A stretch of 56,003 nt of DNA from Candidatus Acidulidesulfobacter diazotrophicus (GCA_004195025.1 SGBB01000014.1:1-56003), one strand, 5' to 3'; positions 1-9,010 are shown, counted from the first letter of the stretch. The notes: generated by a model not told the origin, from the sequence alone. A program made the numbers and translations.

Positions 1-104
1 TAATCTTATCCTGATTAATCAATTTATTATAAGTTAAGAAAATGTAGTAGGAAGATTGCACTTTTTTAAAATATAAATATTGTATTTTAGCGGCTTTGAG
101 CTGT

Positions 105-266
105 ATGAGGTGTCAAAGTCAGGATAAAATTATCGTATTTAACAGCAGGGGAGACGAGGGAGTTTTTGGCGGAAAAAATGGGAATTTAGTGGTTTTGATT
201 AAAATAAATAATGAAGAAAAAGAAAAGGAATCCTTTTTTAAAAGACTTTTTTTAAATAGAAAATAG
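105..266 (+). pseudogene. Possible DnaJ-like C-terminal remnant
   Basis: A 53-codon open stretch ends with TAG. It contains RGDEGVFGGKNGNLVVLIKI followed shortly by SFFKRLF. The pattern RGxGVxGGxxGxLxVxI followed by a charged, FF-containing tail resembles the last part of DnaJ C-terminal domains. No J domain or zinc repeats are upstream in the window, and an in-frame stop precedes the stretch. It is therefore either a decayed fragment or a short unrelated ORF. The resemblance is by eye only. Confidence 0.25.
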
Positions 267-277
267 TAAGGTTGTTA

Positions 278-1405
278 TTATATTATAGACACAATTTTAT
301 ATTTTCCGTTGCCGAAAGTGGTATTTTTGCCTATATGGATAACTTCTCCAAGTTTTATTATCCATAAAAACTCCGACGGAACATTTTCAAATAAAACATC
401 ACCGATAAAACCGCTTAATTTAATATGTTTTTTCTGTCTATTGGAATATCTGTCCACAGACCACCATTTTAAGTTGTTTTTCGCCTTAACGCTATAAGCC
501 TTTTCAATATAATAATTAAAATTTATATTATTGTTGTTGTTAATATAGCCTTCTTGGCTATGATTGCTAATATCGTTATTAATACTGATATTATCGCCGT
601 TATTAGTGTTATTGTCATTGTTTTTATTATATTCCGTTACGCAGTGAAAAAAGTTTAAATTAGATATTCTTCTTAAAATATTGCGTATAAAAATATGAAA
701 TTCTAAATTTGATATAAGTTTTTCATTAAAAATTATTCTTGTAGGTGTTATAAAATTTAACGATACCGAAAAATAACCGTTTTTTAATTTAATATCTTTA
801 TTTTTTTTTAATTGATTTTCATTATTTACGGAATTTGATGTATTTACCATATTTTCAACAAAATCATTTATAGTATAATAATTTGATAGCGCAACGAGCT
901 CTCCTTCTTTATAATTATAAAGTTTTTCATTATTTTTATCATTTATAATATTGAACAGCATAAATTTTCCTCTTTTCATTTTGCCTATTCCTTTTCTGCC
1001 TGCTAAGCCGAAAGAATATGCAAAATAAGGAAATAAAAATATTGCCTGCCCGATTAAAATTAATGAAAATTTTATTATTTCATTTTTTTTATAAAAATTT
1101 TTAGTTTCCAAAGGAGCTTCTATAATATAAGGATGAGGAACGGCAGAATAGTTTTTTAATCTCGATGAATTTGACGGCGGAGGAGAGTCAAATATTTTTT
1201 TAAACATACAAACCATGTCGAAGCTGCAAGTTTCGCAAACGCTTTCATATGAAATACACATTACGTCTTTAAAGATATACCCAAACACTCCCCTAAACGT
1301 GGAACCTTTATAATCAGGCAATACAACATCGTTTTCCGCTTTAATTTCAAAATTAAGTTTTGCTGCTTTAAATTCGTTTAATATTTCAGAAATATTTTTA
1401 TTCAT
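278..1405 (-). CDS. cas6: Cas6 pre-crRNA processing endoribonuclease
   Basis: This 375-residue RAMP protein of the Cas6 family (PF10040 type) cuts CRISPR transcripts within the repeat. The N-terminal part has the family's YKGSTFRGVFGYIFK segment and a cysteine cluster (C-x6-C-x2-C-x5-C around residues 51-67). The C-terminal part has the highly recognisable GFIGDVLFEN, then LGEVIHIGKNTTFGNGKYKI, a glycine-rich loop of the second ferredoxin-like fold. Residues about 255-300 are an Asn-rich insert. The gene diverges from cas2 and the adaptation genes, about 7.6 kb from the array it presumably serves. The repeat carries a short TCCCT/AGGGA stem followed by ATTGAGAC, which fits cleavage that leaves the usual 8-nt type III 5' tag. 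The start ATG is at 1405. I could not assign catalytic residues from sequence alone. Confidence 0.9.
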   Translation of the reverse strand: MNKNISEILNEFKAAKLNFEIKAENDVVLPDYKGSTFRGVFGYIFKDVMCISYESVCETCSFDMVCMFKKIFDSPPPSNSSRLKNYSAVPHPYIIEAPLETKNFYKKNEIIKFSLILIGQAIFLFPYFAYSFGLAGRKGIGKMKRGKFMLFNIINDKNNEKLYNYKEGELVALSNYYTINDFVENMVNTSNSVNNENQLKKNKDIKLKNGYFSVSLNFITPTRIIFNEKLISNLEFHIFIRNILRRISNLNFFHCVTEYNKNNDNNTNNGDNISINNDISNHSQEGYINNNNNINFNYYIEKAYSVKAKNNLKWWSVDRYSNRQKKHIKLSGFIGDVLFENVPSEFLWIIKLGEVIHIGKNTTFGNGKYKIVSII

Positions 1406-1730
1406 AGTTTCTTAATTTTAACATAATTTTTTTAAAATGAATTAAAAAATTAAAATCTCACATTATACTAAATTTATTTTGGTTTCTGGTTTTTACGCTT
1501 AAAATAAAAAAAATTGTTTTTTATTATTTTTATATTATAATAATCCTTTTGATATATATATTATAATTTAAGGCTAACAATTAATTAAGTAATGCTTATA
1601 TATATAAATTTTGATTTATATGCAGTATAAAATAAACGTAGTATAAATACAATGTGCTATTGATTATTGAATTTTAGTGTTTTAGCTGTTTTTTAGTAAA
1701 GCCATAACAAATATGGAGATAGTTATTATT
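1406..1730. other. AT-rich divergent intergenic region
   Basis: About 325 bp separate the divergent cas6 and cas2 genes. It is extremely AT-rich, with runs such as TATATATATT. It must hold promoters for both directions, but I could not pick a convincing -35/-10 pair. No ORF or RNA gene is seen. Confidence 0.5.
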
Positions 1731-2009
1731 ATGAATTACATTATTTCTTACGATATAGTTGACGATAAGACAAGGTTGAAATTGTTTAAAATTTTAAAAG
1801 ATTATGGTACACATGTTCAATTTAGCGTATTTGAAGCGACACTAAATAAAAAACAATACAATAAAATGCTATATGAAATAAATCAGATAAAAATAAATAA
1901 ATCTACCGACAGCATAATAATTTATTCTTTAAATAAATTAACAATGAAGAATAAATTAATTATAGGGTGCTTTTCTGGAGATCAAAATAAAAGTTGTTAT
2001 GTTGTTTAA
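1731..2009 (+). CDS. cas2: Cas2 adaptation protein
   Basis: About 92 residues with the Cas2 signature: an N-terminal beta strand with YIISYDIVDDKTRLKLFKIL, then GTHVQFSVFEATL, and a late DSIIIYSL strand. Cas2 dimers bridge two Cas1 dimers in the spacer-integration complex. The conserved Asp of the first strand (SYDI) is present. An upstream in-frame ATG at 1713 would add six residues. I prefer 1731 because the protein then begins MNYIISYD, as the family does, and a GGAG lies at 1715-1718, although 12 nt upstream is a long spacing. The next gene is the SAVED protein, about 340 bp downstream, so cas2 may be transcribed separately from cas1, which is 5 kb away. Confidence 0.88.
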   Translation: MNYIISYDIVDDKTRLKLFKILKDYGTHVQFSVFEATLNKKQYNKMLYEINQIKINKSTDSIIIYSLNKLTMKNKLIIGCFSGDQNKSCYVV

Positions 2010-2351
2010 GCTACACATAGGCACCGTCATACATACATTATACATTATAAGCTTAAGTAAAAAAATGTTATTGTTTCAGTAATATTGTTATAATTACACA
2101 TTTATATATGCTTATAATATCATATTTTTAAAGACTAAATAAAAATAATTATCTAAATTATATTTTATGATATATTTAAGGAGACAAGAAGATAAATTAA
2201 CTAGAAGGACATACATAAAAACAATATTGTTTTTATAACTTTTATTTTATTATAATTTACAATTTATATTATAATAAAATATAATAAATTAAGTGAACTA
2301 ATAAAAAACTTAATAATAAACCAATAAATTAAAGAGGTTAAAAATAAAATT
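2010..2351. other. AT-rich intergenic region
   Basis: About 340 bp, nearly all A and T. No ORF, tRNA or clear terminator is seen. AAAGAGG at 2331-2337 is the likely but distant ribosome-binding site for the following gene. Confidence 0.45.
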
Positions 2352-3482
2352 ATGTCATCAAGCATATCAATTATTTCAAATTTTGAAAACTTTAAAGATT
2401 TTATAGAGATACTTGTCGAAAATAAATATTTGCAATGGGCGACTACGCTCTTTGTAGTATTGTCCACAATCGGCGCAGCAATACATAATGAATATATATT
2501 CTGGATAAGTTTAATTTTATTTGCTGCTGGATTATTCATTGCAATATATCAGCAATACAGGAAATTAAACATATATAATCGCGATTTTATTCCGATACCC
2601 GTAGTGATAAATATTTCTAATCCTGCAGATTCAAACAATGCCCTTACTTCAATGTTTTCATTCATTGAGAAAGAATATAAACACGAATATAAGCATCATA
2701 AGGAAAATTTAGAGCAAATATATCATATTAAAGAAGATGAGCTTATTTTTGAATTTAAAGGAAAAATTGAAGACAAAGAAAGTCTAAAAGATTATTTAAA
2801 AATAACAAAGCATGATATTGAAAAACTTGAAAAAAAAATTCCGGCAAAAGATAAATTTTATATTATTTATATTGGTCCAGTTAGTGTTGCAATACTTATA
2901 GGGGCAATTTTTGTAAACAGTTCAGTAGTTATATTTCAATATAATAAATCTTCTAACGGATACAATAAGGTTGCCGAAATAAATGATAGAAACATAAAAG
3001 AAAATGTTTCAAATTTTGAAAAGTTTGACATAGAAAAAATGAGTTATAATAATGTAAATAACTTAGAGAACATAAATTATAATATAACTAATGATAGAAA
3101 TAATGACAATAATAGCGACAGCTTAGTAAAAAGCAATAAAGTTACTCTTGCAATAGATATTTCAAGTCATAAAATAAATTTAAACCAACAGGATATAAAA
3201 GAATATGGAGATATTATCTATTTAAAATCTAAAAATAGCATCGGTACATTAAGTAGAGACGAAGATTGGATAGAGTATGTAAGAGAAATATTCAAAGAGC
3301 TTAATATTCTACAGAGAGAGTATAATGAAATAAAACTGATATATAGTATGCCAGTTTCACTTGGCTTAATGTTAGGCATCGCTATACACAATTATTGGAA
3401 AATTATGCTCACACAGTATGAAATTGAGAATGGAAGCTATACTAATTTAATGTTTACAAATGAAATAAATTATCGTTATTAA
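2352..3482 (+). CDS. Two-TM SAVED-domain protein, putative cyclic-oligonucleotide-gated membrane effector
   Basis: A 376-residue protein. Two hydrophobic segments at about residues 29-44 and 48-66 form a helical hairpin. The rest resembles a SAVED sensor, which is built from two CARF-like halves. The first half has FYIIYIGPVSVAILIGAIF (GPVS at 175-178) followed by a strand and QY. The second has IKLIYSMPVSLGLMLGIAI (PVS at 334-336) followed by ITQY-like sequence and YTNL. The repeated P-V-S-x5-G pattern matches the pseudo-twofold design of SAVED domains. An Asn-rich linker sits at about 225-260. In CBASS, two-TM SAVED proteins (Cap14-type) are nucleotide-gated membrane effectors. Here the gene lies between cas2 and the RT/primase gene in a locus whose Cas10 has an intact GGDD, so cyclic oligoadenylate is the likely ligand. 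The fold assignment is from motifs only, and the membrane-disruption role is inferred. Confidence 0.72.
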   Translation: MSSSISIISNFENFKDFIEILVENKYLQWATTLFVVLSTIGAAIHNEYIFWISLILFAAGLFIAIYQQYRKLNIYNRDFIPIPVVINISNPADSNNALTSMFSFIEKEYKHEYKHHKENLEQIYHIKEDELIFEFKGKIEDKESLKDYLKITKHDIEKLEKKIPAKDKFYIIYIGPVSVAILIGAIFVNSSVVIFQYNKSSNGYNKVAEINDRNIKENVSNFEKFDIEKMSYNNVNNLENINYNITNDRNNDNNSDSLVKSNKVTLAIDISSHKINLNQQDIKEYGDIIYLKSKNSIGTLSRDEDWIEYVREIFKELNILQREYNEIKLIYSMPVSLGLMLGIAIHNYWKIMLTQYEIENGSYTNLMFTNEINYRY

Positions 3483-3705
3483 ATTAGTATAATTGAATTA
3501 AAAATTTAATTAACTAATTAAACGAATTAAAATAATTAAAATAATTTATAATTGATAGTGGGTAAGTACAATTGGTTTATTCAGCCGGTTTCTAAATTTT
3601 TTTAATGGATTTTCATTTACTATAAAAGTTAATTATACAGATTTAAACAAATTTAAACAAAATTTCCAACGGTCTCAATATAATTAATAATTATTATAAT
3701 ATGCC

Positions 3706-6700
3706 ATGTCGGATTTATTTAATAATTTTTGCGAATATTCTAATTTAAATGCTGCGTTTAGAAGAGTATCAGAAAGCGGCGGAGGACCGGGTGCGGATCA
3801 CGTCACCATTGAAAAATACGCCTCCGAAATAGATAAAAATATTCATATGCTTATAGATGAAATCAAAACTTCATCTTATTTTCCAAAACCGATAGCAAAA
3901 TTTAAATATAAAGCTCCAAATTCTGATAAAGTCAGAATTCTTGGTATTCCTTCCGTAAAAGACAGAGTAGTGCATGTCGGATTGTTAAATGTGATAGAAC
4001 CTGTATTTGAAAAAGAATTTTTAAGATGTTCTTACGGCTATAGACCTCATAAATCAGCGCTTCAGGCAGTAATTAAAACAGAAAAATACTGCAAAGACAA
4101 CTCTGTTAATTTTGCTTTTAATGCAGATATCCACTCTTTTTTCGATTCTATAAACATAAAAATATTAACAGAACAAATAAGTAAGAACATAAAAGAAAAA
4201 CCGTTATTAAATGTAATTTTTTTAATCATACAAAATTCATCGGACGGAAAAGAAACAGGGATTACTCTTGGAGCGCCTACCTCGCCCATTTTTGGAAATA
4301 TTTATTTAAATGATTTTGATAAAACTATTTTCAATAAAGCTAATTCTAAATATTTAAGATATGCAGACGATTTTGTTATTTTTTCAGATTCCGAAGAAAA
4401 TATTCAAAAACTTAAAGATATATCTGTAAACTATTTAAAAGAAAATTTAATTTTAGAACTATCAAAAGAAAAAAGCTCAATTGTTAATATTGACAATAAA
4501 GGCTTTGATTTTCTCGGATATCATTTTAACAGAGGAGGAAAATATCCGTCAGAAAAATCATTACGCAATTTTTCTGAAAAAATTAACGGTCTTACTTTAA
4601 ACAGTATTAAAAATATTTACTTAGACAATATAATAGAGGGGTGGCTAAATTATTTTGATATTAAAATAGTAAACAAAGATAATTATCAAGAGATTATTGA
4701 TGTGATAGATAAGCTGATGACTCAAAAACCAGAGTTAAATATAGGTTTATCTATTTTAAAAAGCGCTTTATTCGCAAAAAATTTTCAGAAAGATATTTCT
4801 TCATTTATTATTAAATCAGTTAAAAATAAAATTTTATCAGACGATGCTGAAACTTTAAATCAAAAATATAAAAGAGACGTCAATTTAGATGCTGCTATTT
4901 TAACTAATGAATTAGATTTAGAAAAAGATTCTTTCGATTTTATAGCCGAAAAAACAGGAGACAAAGACAGGATTTTAAAAATATGCGATTATTTTGTATC
5001 AAAAAGCGAGTATGAAAAAGCCGTTAGATTATTAAACAGATTTATTGAAAATAACCCTGAATTTAATGACGGTTATGAAAAATTATCCGACATCTACAGC
5101 AAAATGGGTTTAATAGGATTGGCTAATAAGATGAAAGAATATAAATACAATGATAATTTTAGCAATAATCACAATAATAATAACGATAATAAAAATGAAA
5201 ATGAAAATGAAAATGAAAAAAATGTTAACGACGGATTAATTAAAGATAATTCAAAAAAATTTAACAAAGAATTCGCTGATAATAAAAAAGATAATTCTGA
5301 TAATGAAAAGCAAGTTGAAAATAGAGACAATGAATTTAATTATAAAAATCAAAAAGTCATAAATTTAAATAATAACGAAATTGCCTCAAAATTTTTAAAT
5401 ATTTTTATAGGTGCTGATAATTATTATGCAAAAGCATCCATTGATGATAATCAAAAACTATATTATAGTAAGATAAACGAGCCGTTAGACGATAATGCCG
5501 TCCTCTCGCATATAAACGGGATATGTACATTGGGCGAATATATTATTAGAAACGATAATTGCATTAATTTTGCCGTAATAGATATAGATATTGCTTCCGA
5601 GTATATTAAGCGCGTTTCCATAAATTCTGAAGAATACAATGATTATCTCAATGAAGCATTGATGTACTGCACTTTTATTAAAAACAGTTTAAAAGAAAAA
5701 ACAGATTCTGAGTGTTATATAGAATTCAGCGGATATAAAGGCTATCATGTATGGTTTTTCTTTGATAAACCGATATTAGCCAAGGTCGGACGAGGATTTG
5801 TAAATTATTTTATTAACGAACATAAATTCAGACCGCATATAAATATAGAAATTTTTCCTAAAGAAAATAAAATAAACCAGAATGCTTCAGGAAGCTTAAT
5901 AAAATTACCTTTAGGTATTAATAAATTAACAGGCGCGGAAACATATTTTGTTGATGATAAAGGAGATAGAATTACCAATCAATTTAAATTTATAATAAAT
6001 GATATTAAAAAAATATCCGAATCATCTATAAATTATATATTAAATCATAAAGATAATAGATATAAAAATACGGAACTCACGCTGGACGATATAGAAAATG
6101 AAGAATTAAATATATTGCTTGATAATTGCAGCGTATTAAAATATTTATACGATAAAGTTAAAATAACTAAATATTTAACTCACACGGAAAGATTATCTAT
6201 ACTTTATTCAATCGGCTATGCATATAACGGCAAAAAATTAGTGCATTATATTATAAGCTATTGCGCAAATTACGATAAAAATACAACTCAAAAATATATA
6301 AATAAAGTAAAAGGCGATAGATATTCTATTTCATGCTATAAAATAAGGGAATGGCTTTCATACATAACTTCACAGGTAGGATGTAATTGTAAATTTAAAC
6401 TGGAAAAAGGAGAATATCCTAATATTCTTTTGTATTTAAAAGAGTTTAACAAAAAAATTGATGAATCAAAAAATGATTTAAAAATAAATCAAACTATTAA
6501 TCAAACAATTGATAAAACTATTAATAAAATTGAATCTGATATATTAAAATCTAACAAATCAGACGTTATAAAAGATATTCATAACAGCAACAACGATAAC
6601 AATAAGAACAATAACGATAACAGTAAGAACAATGATGATAATATAGATAATAATCTCCATATTAATAATGTAAATAATAATATAAACGGTTTAAACAATA

Positions 6701-6999
6701 TAAACGATAAAAATAACATCATAAAAACAGTTGAAAGTAAAAATAATAATGATATTCCTGCGGAAATAACGAAAAATTTTGAAGTCGAAAGTTTTAGCGC
6801 AGATAAATTAAATAAATTAATAATAGAATTTTTAATTAATAAAAAAGAACTTTCACAAAAAATAGAATCGTTTAATAAAACAAAAGAGAATATAGATAAA
6901 ATATTTGAAGAATTAGAGATAGATTCTTTAAATACAGAATACGGAATTTTACGCAAAATAAATAAAAACAACGCTATTAAATATATTATTGAAATTTAA
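3706..6999 (+). CDS. CRISPR-associated reverse transcriptase - TPR - primase-polymerase (AEP) fusion
   Basis: A 1097-residue multidomain polymerase. Residues about 1-320 are a group II intron-like reverse transcriptase: GGGPGADHVT (RT0/1), VRILGIPSVKDRVVH, GYRPHKSA, a DIHSFFDSI block and the catalytic YADD at 219-222, then GFDFLGYHF. No maturase or endonuclease domain follows. Residues about 425-480 look like one or two TPR units. After an Asn/Glu-rich linker (about 490-550) comes an archaeo-eukaryotic primase domain: catalytic DIDI at 626-629, SGYKGYHVWFFFDKP from 675, and EIFPKEN...SLIKLPLG. A PriCT-like helical domain with a VGCNCKF motif (Cys893, Cys895) follows, then another Asn-rich linker and a C-terminal coiled region. 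cas1 starts 76 bp downstream, so the two are probably co-transcribed. RT and primase-polymerase (CAPP) proteins are known partners of type III Cas1. The likely role is conversion of RNA or ssDNA into integrable DNA prespacers, which is inferred. Confidence 0.85.
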   Translation: MSDLFNNFCEYSNLNAAFRRVSESGGGPGADHVTIEKYASEIDKNIHMLIDEIKTSSYFPKPIAKFKYKAPNSDKVRILGIPSVKDRVVHVGLLNVIEPVFEKEFLRCSYGYRPHKSALQAVIKTEKYCKDNSVNFAFNADIHSFFDSINIKILTEQISKNIKEKPLLNVIFLIIQNSSDGKETGITLGAPTSPIFGNIYLNDFDKTIFNKANSKYLRYADDFVIFSDSEENIQKLKDISVNYLKENLILELSKEKSSIVNIDNKGFDFLGYHFNRGGKYPSEKSLRNFSEKINGLTLNSIKNIYLDNIIEGWLNYFDIKIVNKDNYQEIIDVIDKLMTQKPELNIGLSILKSALFAKNFQKDISSFIIKSVKNKILSDDAETLNQKYKRDVNLDAAILTNELDLEKDSFDFIAEKTGDKDRILKICDYFVSKSEYEKAVRLLNRFIENNPEFNDGYEKLSDIYSKMGLIGLANKMKEYKYNDNFSNNHNNNNDNKNENENENEKNVNDGLIKDNSKKFNKEFADNKKDNSDNEKQVENRDNEFNYKNQKVINLNNNEIASKFLNIFIGADNYYAKASIDDNQKLYYSKINEPLDDNAVLSHINGICTLGEYIIRNDNCINFAVIDIDIASEYIKRVSINSEEYNDYLNEALMYCTFIKNSLKEKTDSECYIEFSGYKGYHVWFFFDKPILAKVGRGFVNYFINEHKFRPHINIEIFPKENKINQNASGSLIKLPLGINKLTGAETYFVDDKGDRITNQFKFIINDIKKISESSINYILNHKDNRYKNTELTLDDIENEELNILLDNCSVLKYLYDKVKITKYLTHTERLSILYSIGYAYNGKKLVHYIISYCANYDKNTTQKYINKVKGDRYSISCYKIREWLSYITSQVGCNCKFKLEKGEYPNILLYLKEFNKKIDESKNDLKINQTINQTIDKTINKIESDILKSNKSDVIKDIHNSNNDNNKNNNDNSKNNDDNIDNNLHINNVNNNINGLNNINDKNNIIKTVESKNNNDIPAEITKNFEVESFSADKLNKLIIEFLINKKELSQKIESFNKTKENIDKIFEELEIDSLNTEYGILRKINKNNAIKYIIEI

Positions 7000-7075
7000 T
7001 TAATAAAATTTTTAGGTGTAGAGAGTTTATCTATTATACTATATCTAAATAAATTTTTATTTCATCTGTTTGCAT

Positions 7076-8062
7076 ATGTCAACAATTTATATTTCGGAAC
7101 AAGGTGCAGTTGTTTCTAAAATATCAAGAAGAATAGCCGTACAAAAGAATTCGGAAACTATTTTGGAAATACCTATAATAAAAATAGATAGAATATTTTT
7201 ATTCGGAAATATTCAAATTACGACGCAAGCCATGATTTTTTTATTGGAAAGCAATATAGACGTTTCATTTTTTACAATGAACGGAAAATGCCACGGGAGA
7301 TTAACTTCTATGGAATCTAAAAATATTTTTTTAAGACTGATACAATACGAAAGGTTTTTAGATAAAGAATATCAAATAAAATTAGCAAGGACACTTGTTA
7401 AATCTAAGTTAAACAACGAAGTAGACCTTATTTATTCGTTTTCTAAAAATTACGGAATTTCTAGATTTAAGGAAATATTAATAGGAATAAAAAATTGCAT
7501 TTTGCTATTAGATAACAAAACCACTATAAATTCCATAATGGGAGTGGAAGGCATTGCAGCATCATACTTTTTCAAAGCATTTAGGATGATGATTAGAAAT
7601 GAAAATTTGATTTTCACCGTTAGAGAAAAAAATCCGTCGTTAGATCCTGTAAATTCTTTATTGAGTTTTGGATATACATTAATTACAAATGAAATATTAA
7701 ATATGTTGTTCGGTCATGGATTTGACCCGTATATCGGTTTTTTACACGGTATAAATTACGGACGCCCGTCTCTTGCATTAGATTTGGTTGAAGAATTTAG
7801 AAGCACAATAGACGGTTTTACATTAAAACTTTTGAACAAAGCAATAATTACAAATGATGATTTTATATCTTCAACGGATGGGGTGTTTTTAAAAAATAAT
7901 GCCATGAAAAAATATTTTTACCATTATGATAAACTTATGGCTGAATCAACCCCTAAATCTAAAAGACTTTATATAAAAGATAGAGTTAATATGTTAAAAA
8001 AATCAATAACAAATAAGACGGATTTTATACCTATGAATCAGATCGCTATGCCTTACGTTTAA
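7076..8062 (+). CDS. cas1: Cas1 integrase
   Basis: About 328 residues. The N-terminal beta domain opens MSTIYISEQGAVVSK and contains IDRIFLFGNIQITTQA. The helical catalytic domain has the three metal ligands in the expected contexts: Glu158 in MGVEGIAA, His224 in FLHGINYGRPS and Glu239 in LDLVEEFR. Cas1 with Cas2 inserts prespacers next to the leader. It is a free-standing Cas1, not fused to the RT as in many RT-Cas1 systems; the RT and primase are on the preceding polypeptide. A TTG at 7070 is in frame and would add two residues. The ATG at 7076 gives the normal family start. No strong Shine-Dalgarno sequence is visible before either. The gene ends about 950 bp before the array. Confidence 0.93.
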   Translation: MSTIYISEQGAVVSKISRRIAVQKNSETILEIPIIKIDRIFLFGNIQITTQAMIFLLESNIDVSFFTMNGKCHGRLTSMESKNIFLRLIQYERFLDKEYQIKLARTLVKSKLNNEVDLIYSFSKNYGISRFKEILIGIKNCILLLDNKTTINSIMGVEGIAASYFFKAFRMMIRNENLIFTVREKNPSLDPVNSLLSFGYTLITNEILNMLFGHGFDPYIGFLHGINYGRPSLALDLVEEFRSTIDGFTLKLLNKAIITNDDFISSTDGVFLKNNAMKKYFYHYDKLMAESTPKSKRLYIKDRVNMLKKSITNKTDFIPMNQIAMPYV

Positions 8063-8092
8063 TTTGTTACAAAATTTTTATAAAAAAAATAA

Positions 8093-8203
8093 AATCATCA
8101 AATATTTACCTGGAGTGAAAAAACTAAAACATGGGAAACAGAAGTGGATGAAGAAAAAGTAGACAAAATCAAAATCTTTAACGTCGGGTATAGTATAATA
8201 TAA
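8093..8203 (+). pseudogene. Possible gene 3' fragment
   Basis: A 36-codon stretch is open in this frame, with no start codon, and reads FTWSEKTKTWETEVDEEKV followed by DKIKIFNVG before a TAA at 8201-8203. The composition is protein-like and differs from the AT-only intergenic DNA around it. It may be the end of a gene lost during rearrangement between cas1 and the array. I do not recognise the family. Confidence 0.2.
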
Positions 8204-8205
8204 TT

Positions 8206-8502
8206 ATGGAAAATAAAAATATAACAGCTAATTATAAAGAAAAAAGAATTTATCCTATAGATGTAGGATTAGAATCTTTGTTTTGGAGTTGTCCGGATAC
8301 TCCTGTTCCCGTAGATACAATAATAACCGCAGCAATAAAATCTACAGTATTCGAATATATTGTTTTATGTGTAGAAAAATGGGGCATTGATAGAGTTATG
8401 AAAAATTATAATGAAATAAGAAATTATATAAAAAAGAGCAATCTTTCGTTTCTTGATTTTCAATTTAAAATTATTAAAGAGGTTTTTGATGAACACAGGT
8501 AA
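8206..8502 (+). CDS. Small protein, possibly an antitoxin-like (DUF6922-type) partner of a nucleotidyltransferase
   Basis: A 98-residue soluble protein with no TM segment or signal. The segment SLFWSCPDTPVPVDTIITAA followed by helical sequence with GIDRVMKNYNEI resembles small LFW-type proteins found beside AbiEii-like nucleotidyltransferase toxins. The next ORF starts 14 nt before this one ends, which is typical translational coupling in toxin-antitoxin pairs, but that ORF is only 26 codons long. The gene lies between cas1 and the CRISPR leader. The family assignment is weak, and it could also be an unrelated accessory protein. Confidence 0.35.
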   Translation: MENKNITANYKEKRIYPIDVGLESLFWSCPDTPVPVDTIITAAIKSTVFEYIVLCVEKWGIDRVMKNYNEIRNYIKKSNLSFLDFQFKIIKEVFDEHR

Positions 8503-8569
8503 ATCTCAAAAAGCGATAAATCTGCTTGATGAAATACAAGATTATCCGAATAAGCTTTACACCGGATAA
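8489..8569 (+). pseudogene. Truncated second gene of a putative toxin-antitoxin pair
   Basis: A 26-codon ORF overlaps the 3' end of the preceding gene by 14 nt. It begins MNTGKSQKAINLLDEIQDYP and then stops. The start, with a helical segment and an overlap with an upstream small gene, looks like the beginning of a longer protein cut off close to the CRISPR leader. It may mark a recombination joint. Function is unknown. Confidence 0.25.
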
Positions 8570-9010
8570 ACCTATTATTATGCCGCGCACAACTTACACG
8601 GCTGAACTCACGACAGTCATAGGGCTAATTTATATTTATTATTAATTAATATCAATTGACAGAGTTTTTATCAATGCGACCCTACACTATATTTAAATTT
8701 GTTATTAATTAATATTAATTTATTTTGTGAATTATAATGAATTATATTTTGGAATAAATAATGGCTAATTTTTTTATATAATAAAATTATCAATAAGTTA
8801 AAATGATATATCAGTATTACCAATACTTTCCGTTATCTATTTTTTCATAAAAAAGTGTTGACTTAACGGAAGTAATTATGTATATTGATATTAAGTTACA
8901 TATTTATTTGAATTTTTAATAATAAATTTGTTAATAAGCTGTGGATAAATGATACATTACGAAAAACTATCTATATAAATTAATAAATTAAATAACTTAT
9001 GAAAGACGGT
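8570..9010 (+). promoter_or_regulatory. CRISPR leader
   Basis: 441 bp of AT-rich non-coding DNA lie directly upstream of the first repeat. Leader placement on this side is supported by the degenerate final repeat at the opposite (right) end, by the ATTGAGAC repeat terminus reading rightward, and by a promoter at 8858-8886 pointing into the array. A match to the DnaA box (TGTGGATAA) is at 8940-8948. No ORF is seen. Confidence 0.75.
8858..8886 (+). promoter_or_regulatory. Predicted sigma-70 promoter of the CRISPR array
   Basis: TTGACT at 8858-8863 and TATATT at 8881-8886 are separated by exactly 17 bp. That is one mismatch per hexamer from consensus, and few places in this AT-rich window combine it with a G+C-containing -35. 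Transcription would start near 8893, about 118 bp before the first repeat, producing the pre-crRNA in the direction expected for Cas6 processing. Confidence 0.6.

Noticed and set aside
3706-4700. RT as part of a group II intron or retron
   Set aside because: No maturase X or endonuclease domain, no intron RNA ends or msr/msd structure, and it is continuous with a primase domain beside cas1.
6579-6971. Hydrophobic leucine-rich minus-strand ORF in the RT-primase gene
   Set aside because: It is the complement of the Asn-rich linker codons (AAT/AAC read as ATT/GTT), not a membrane protein.
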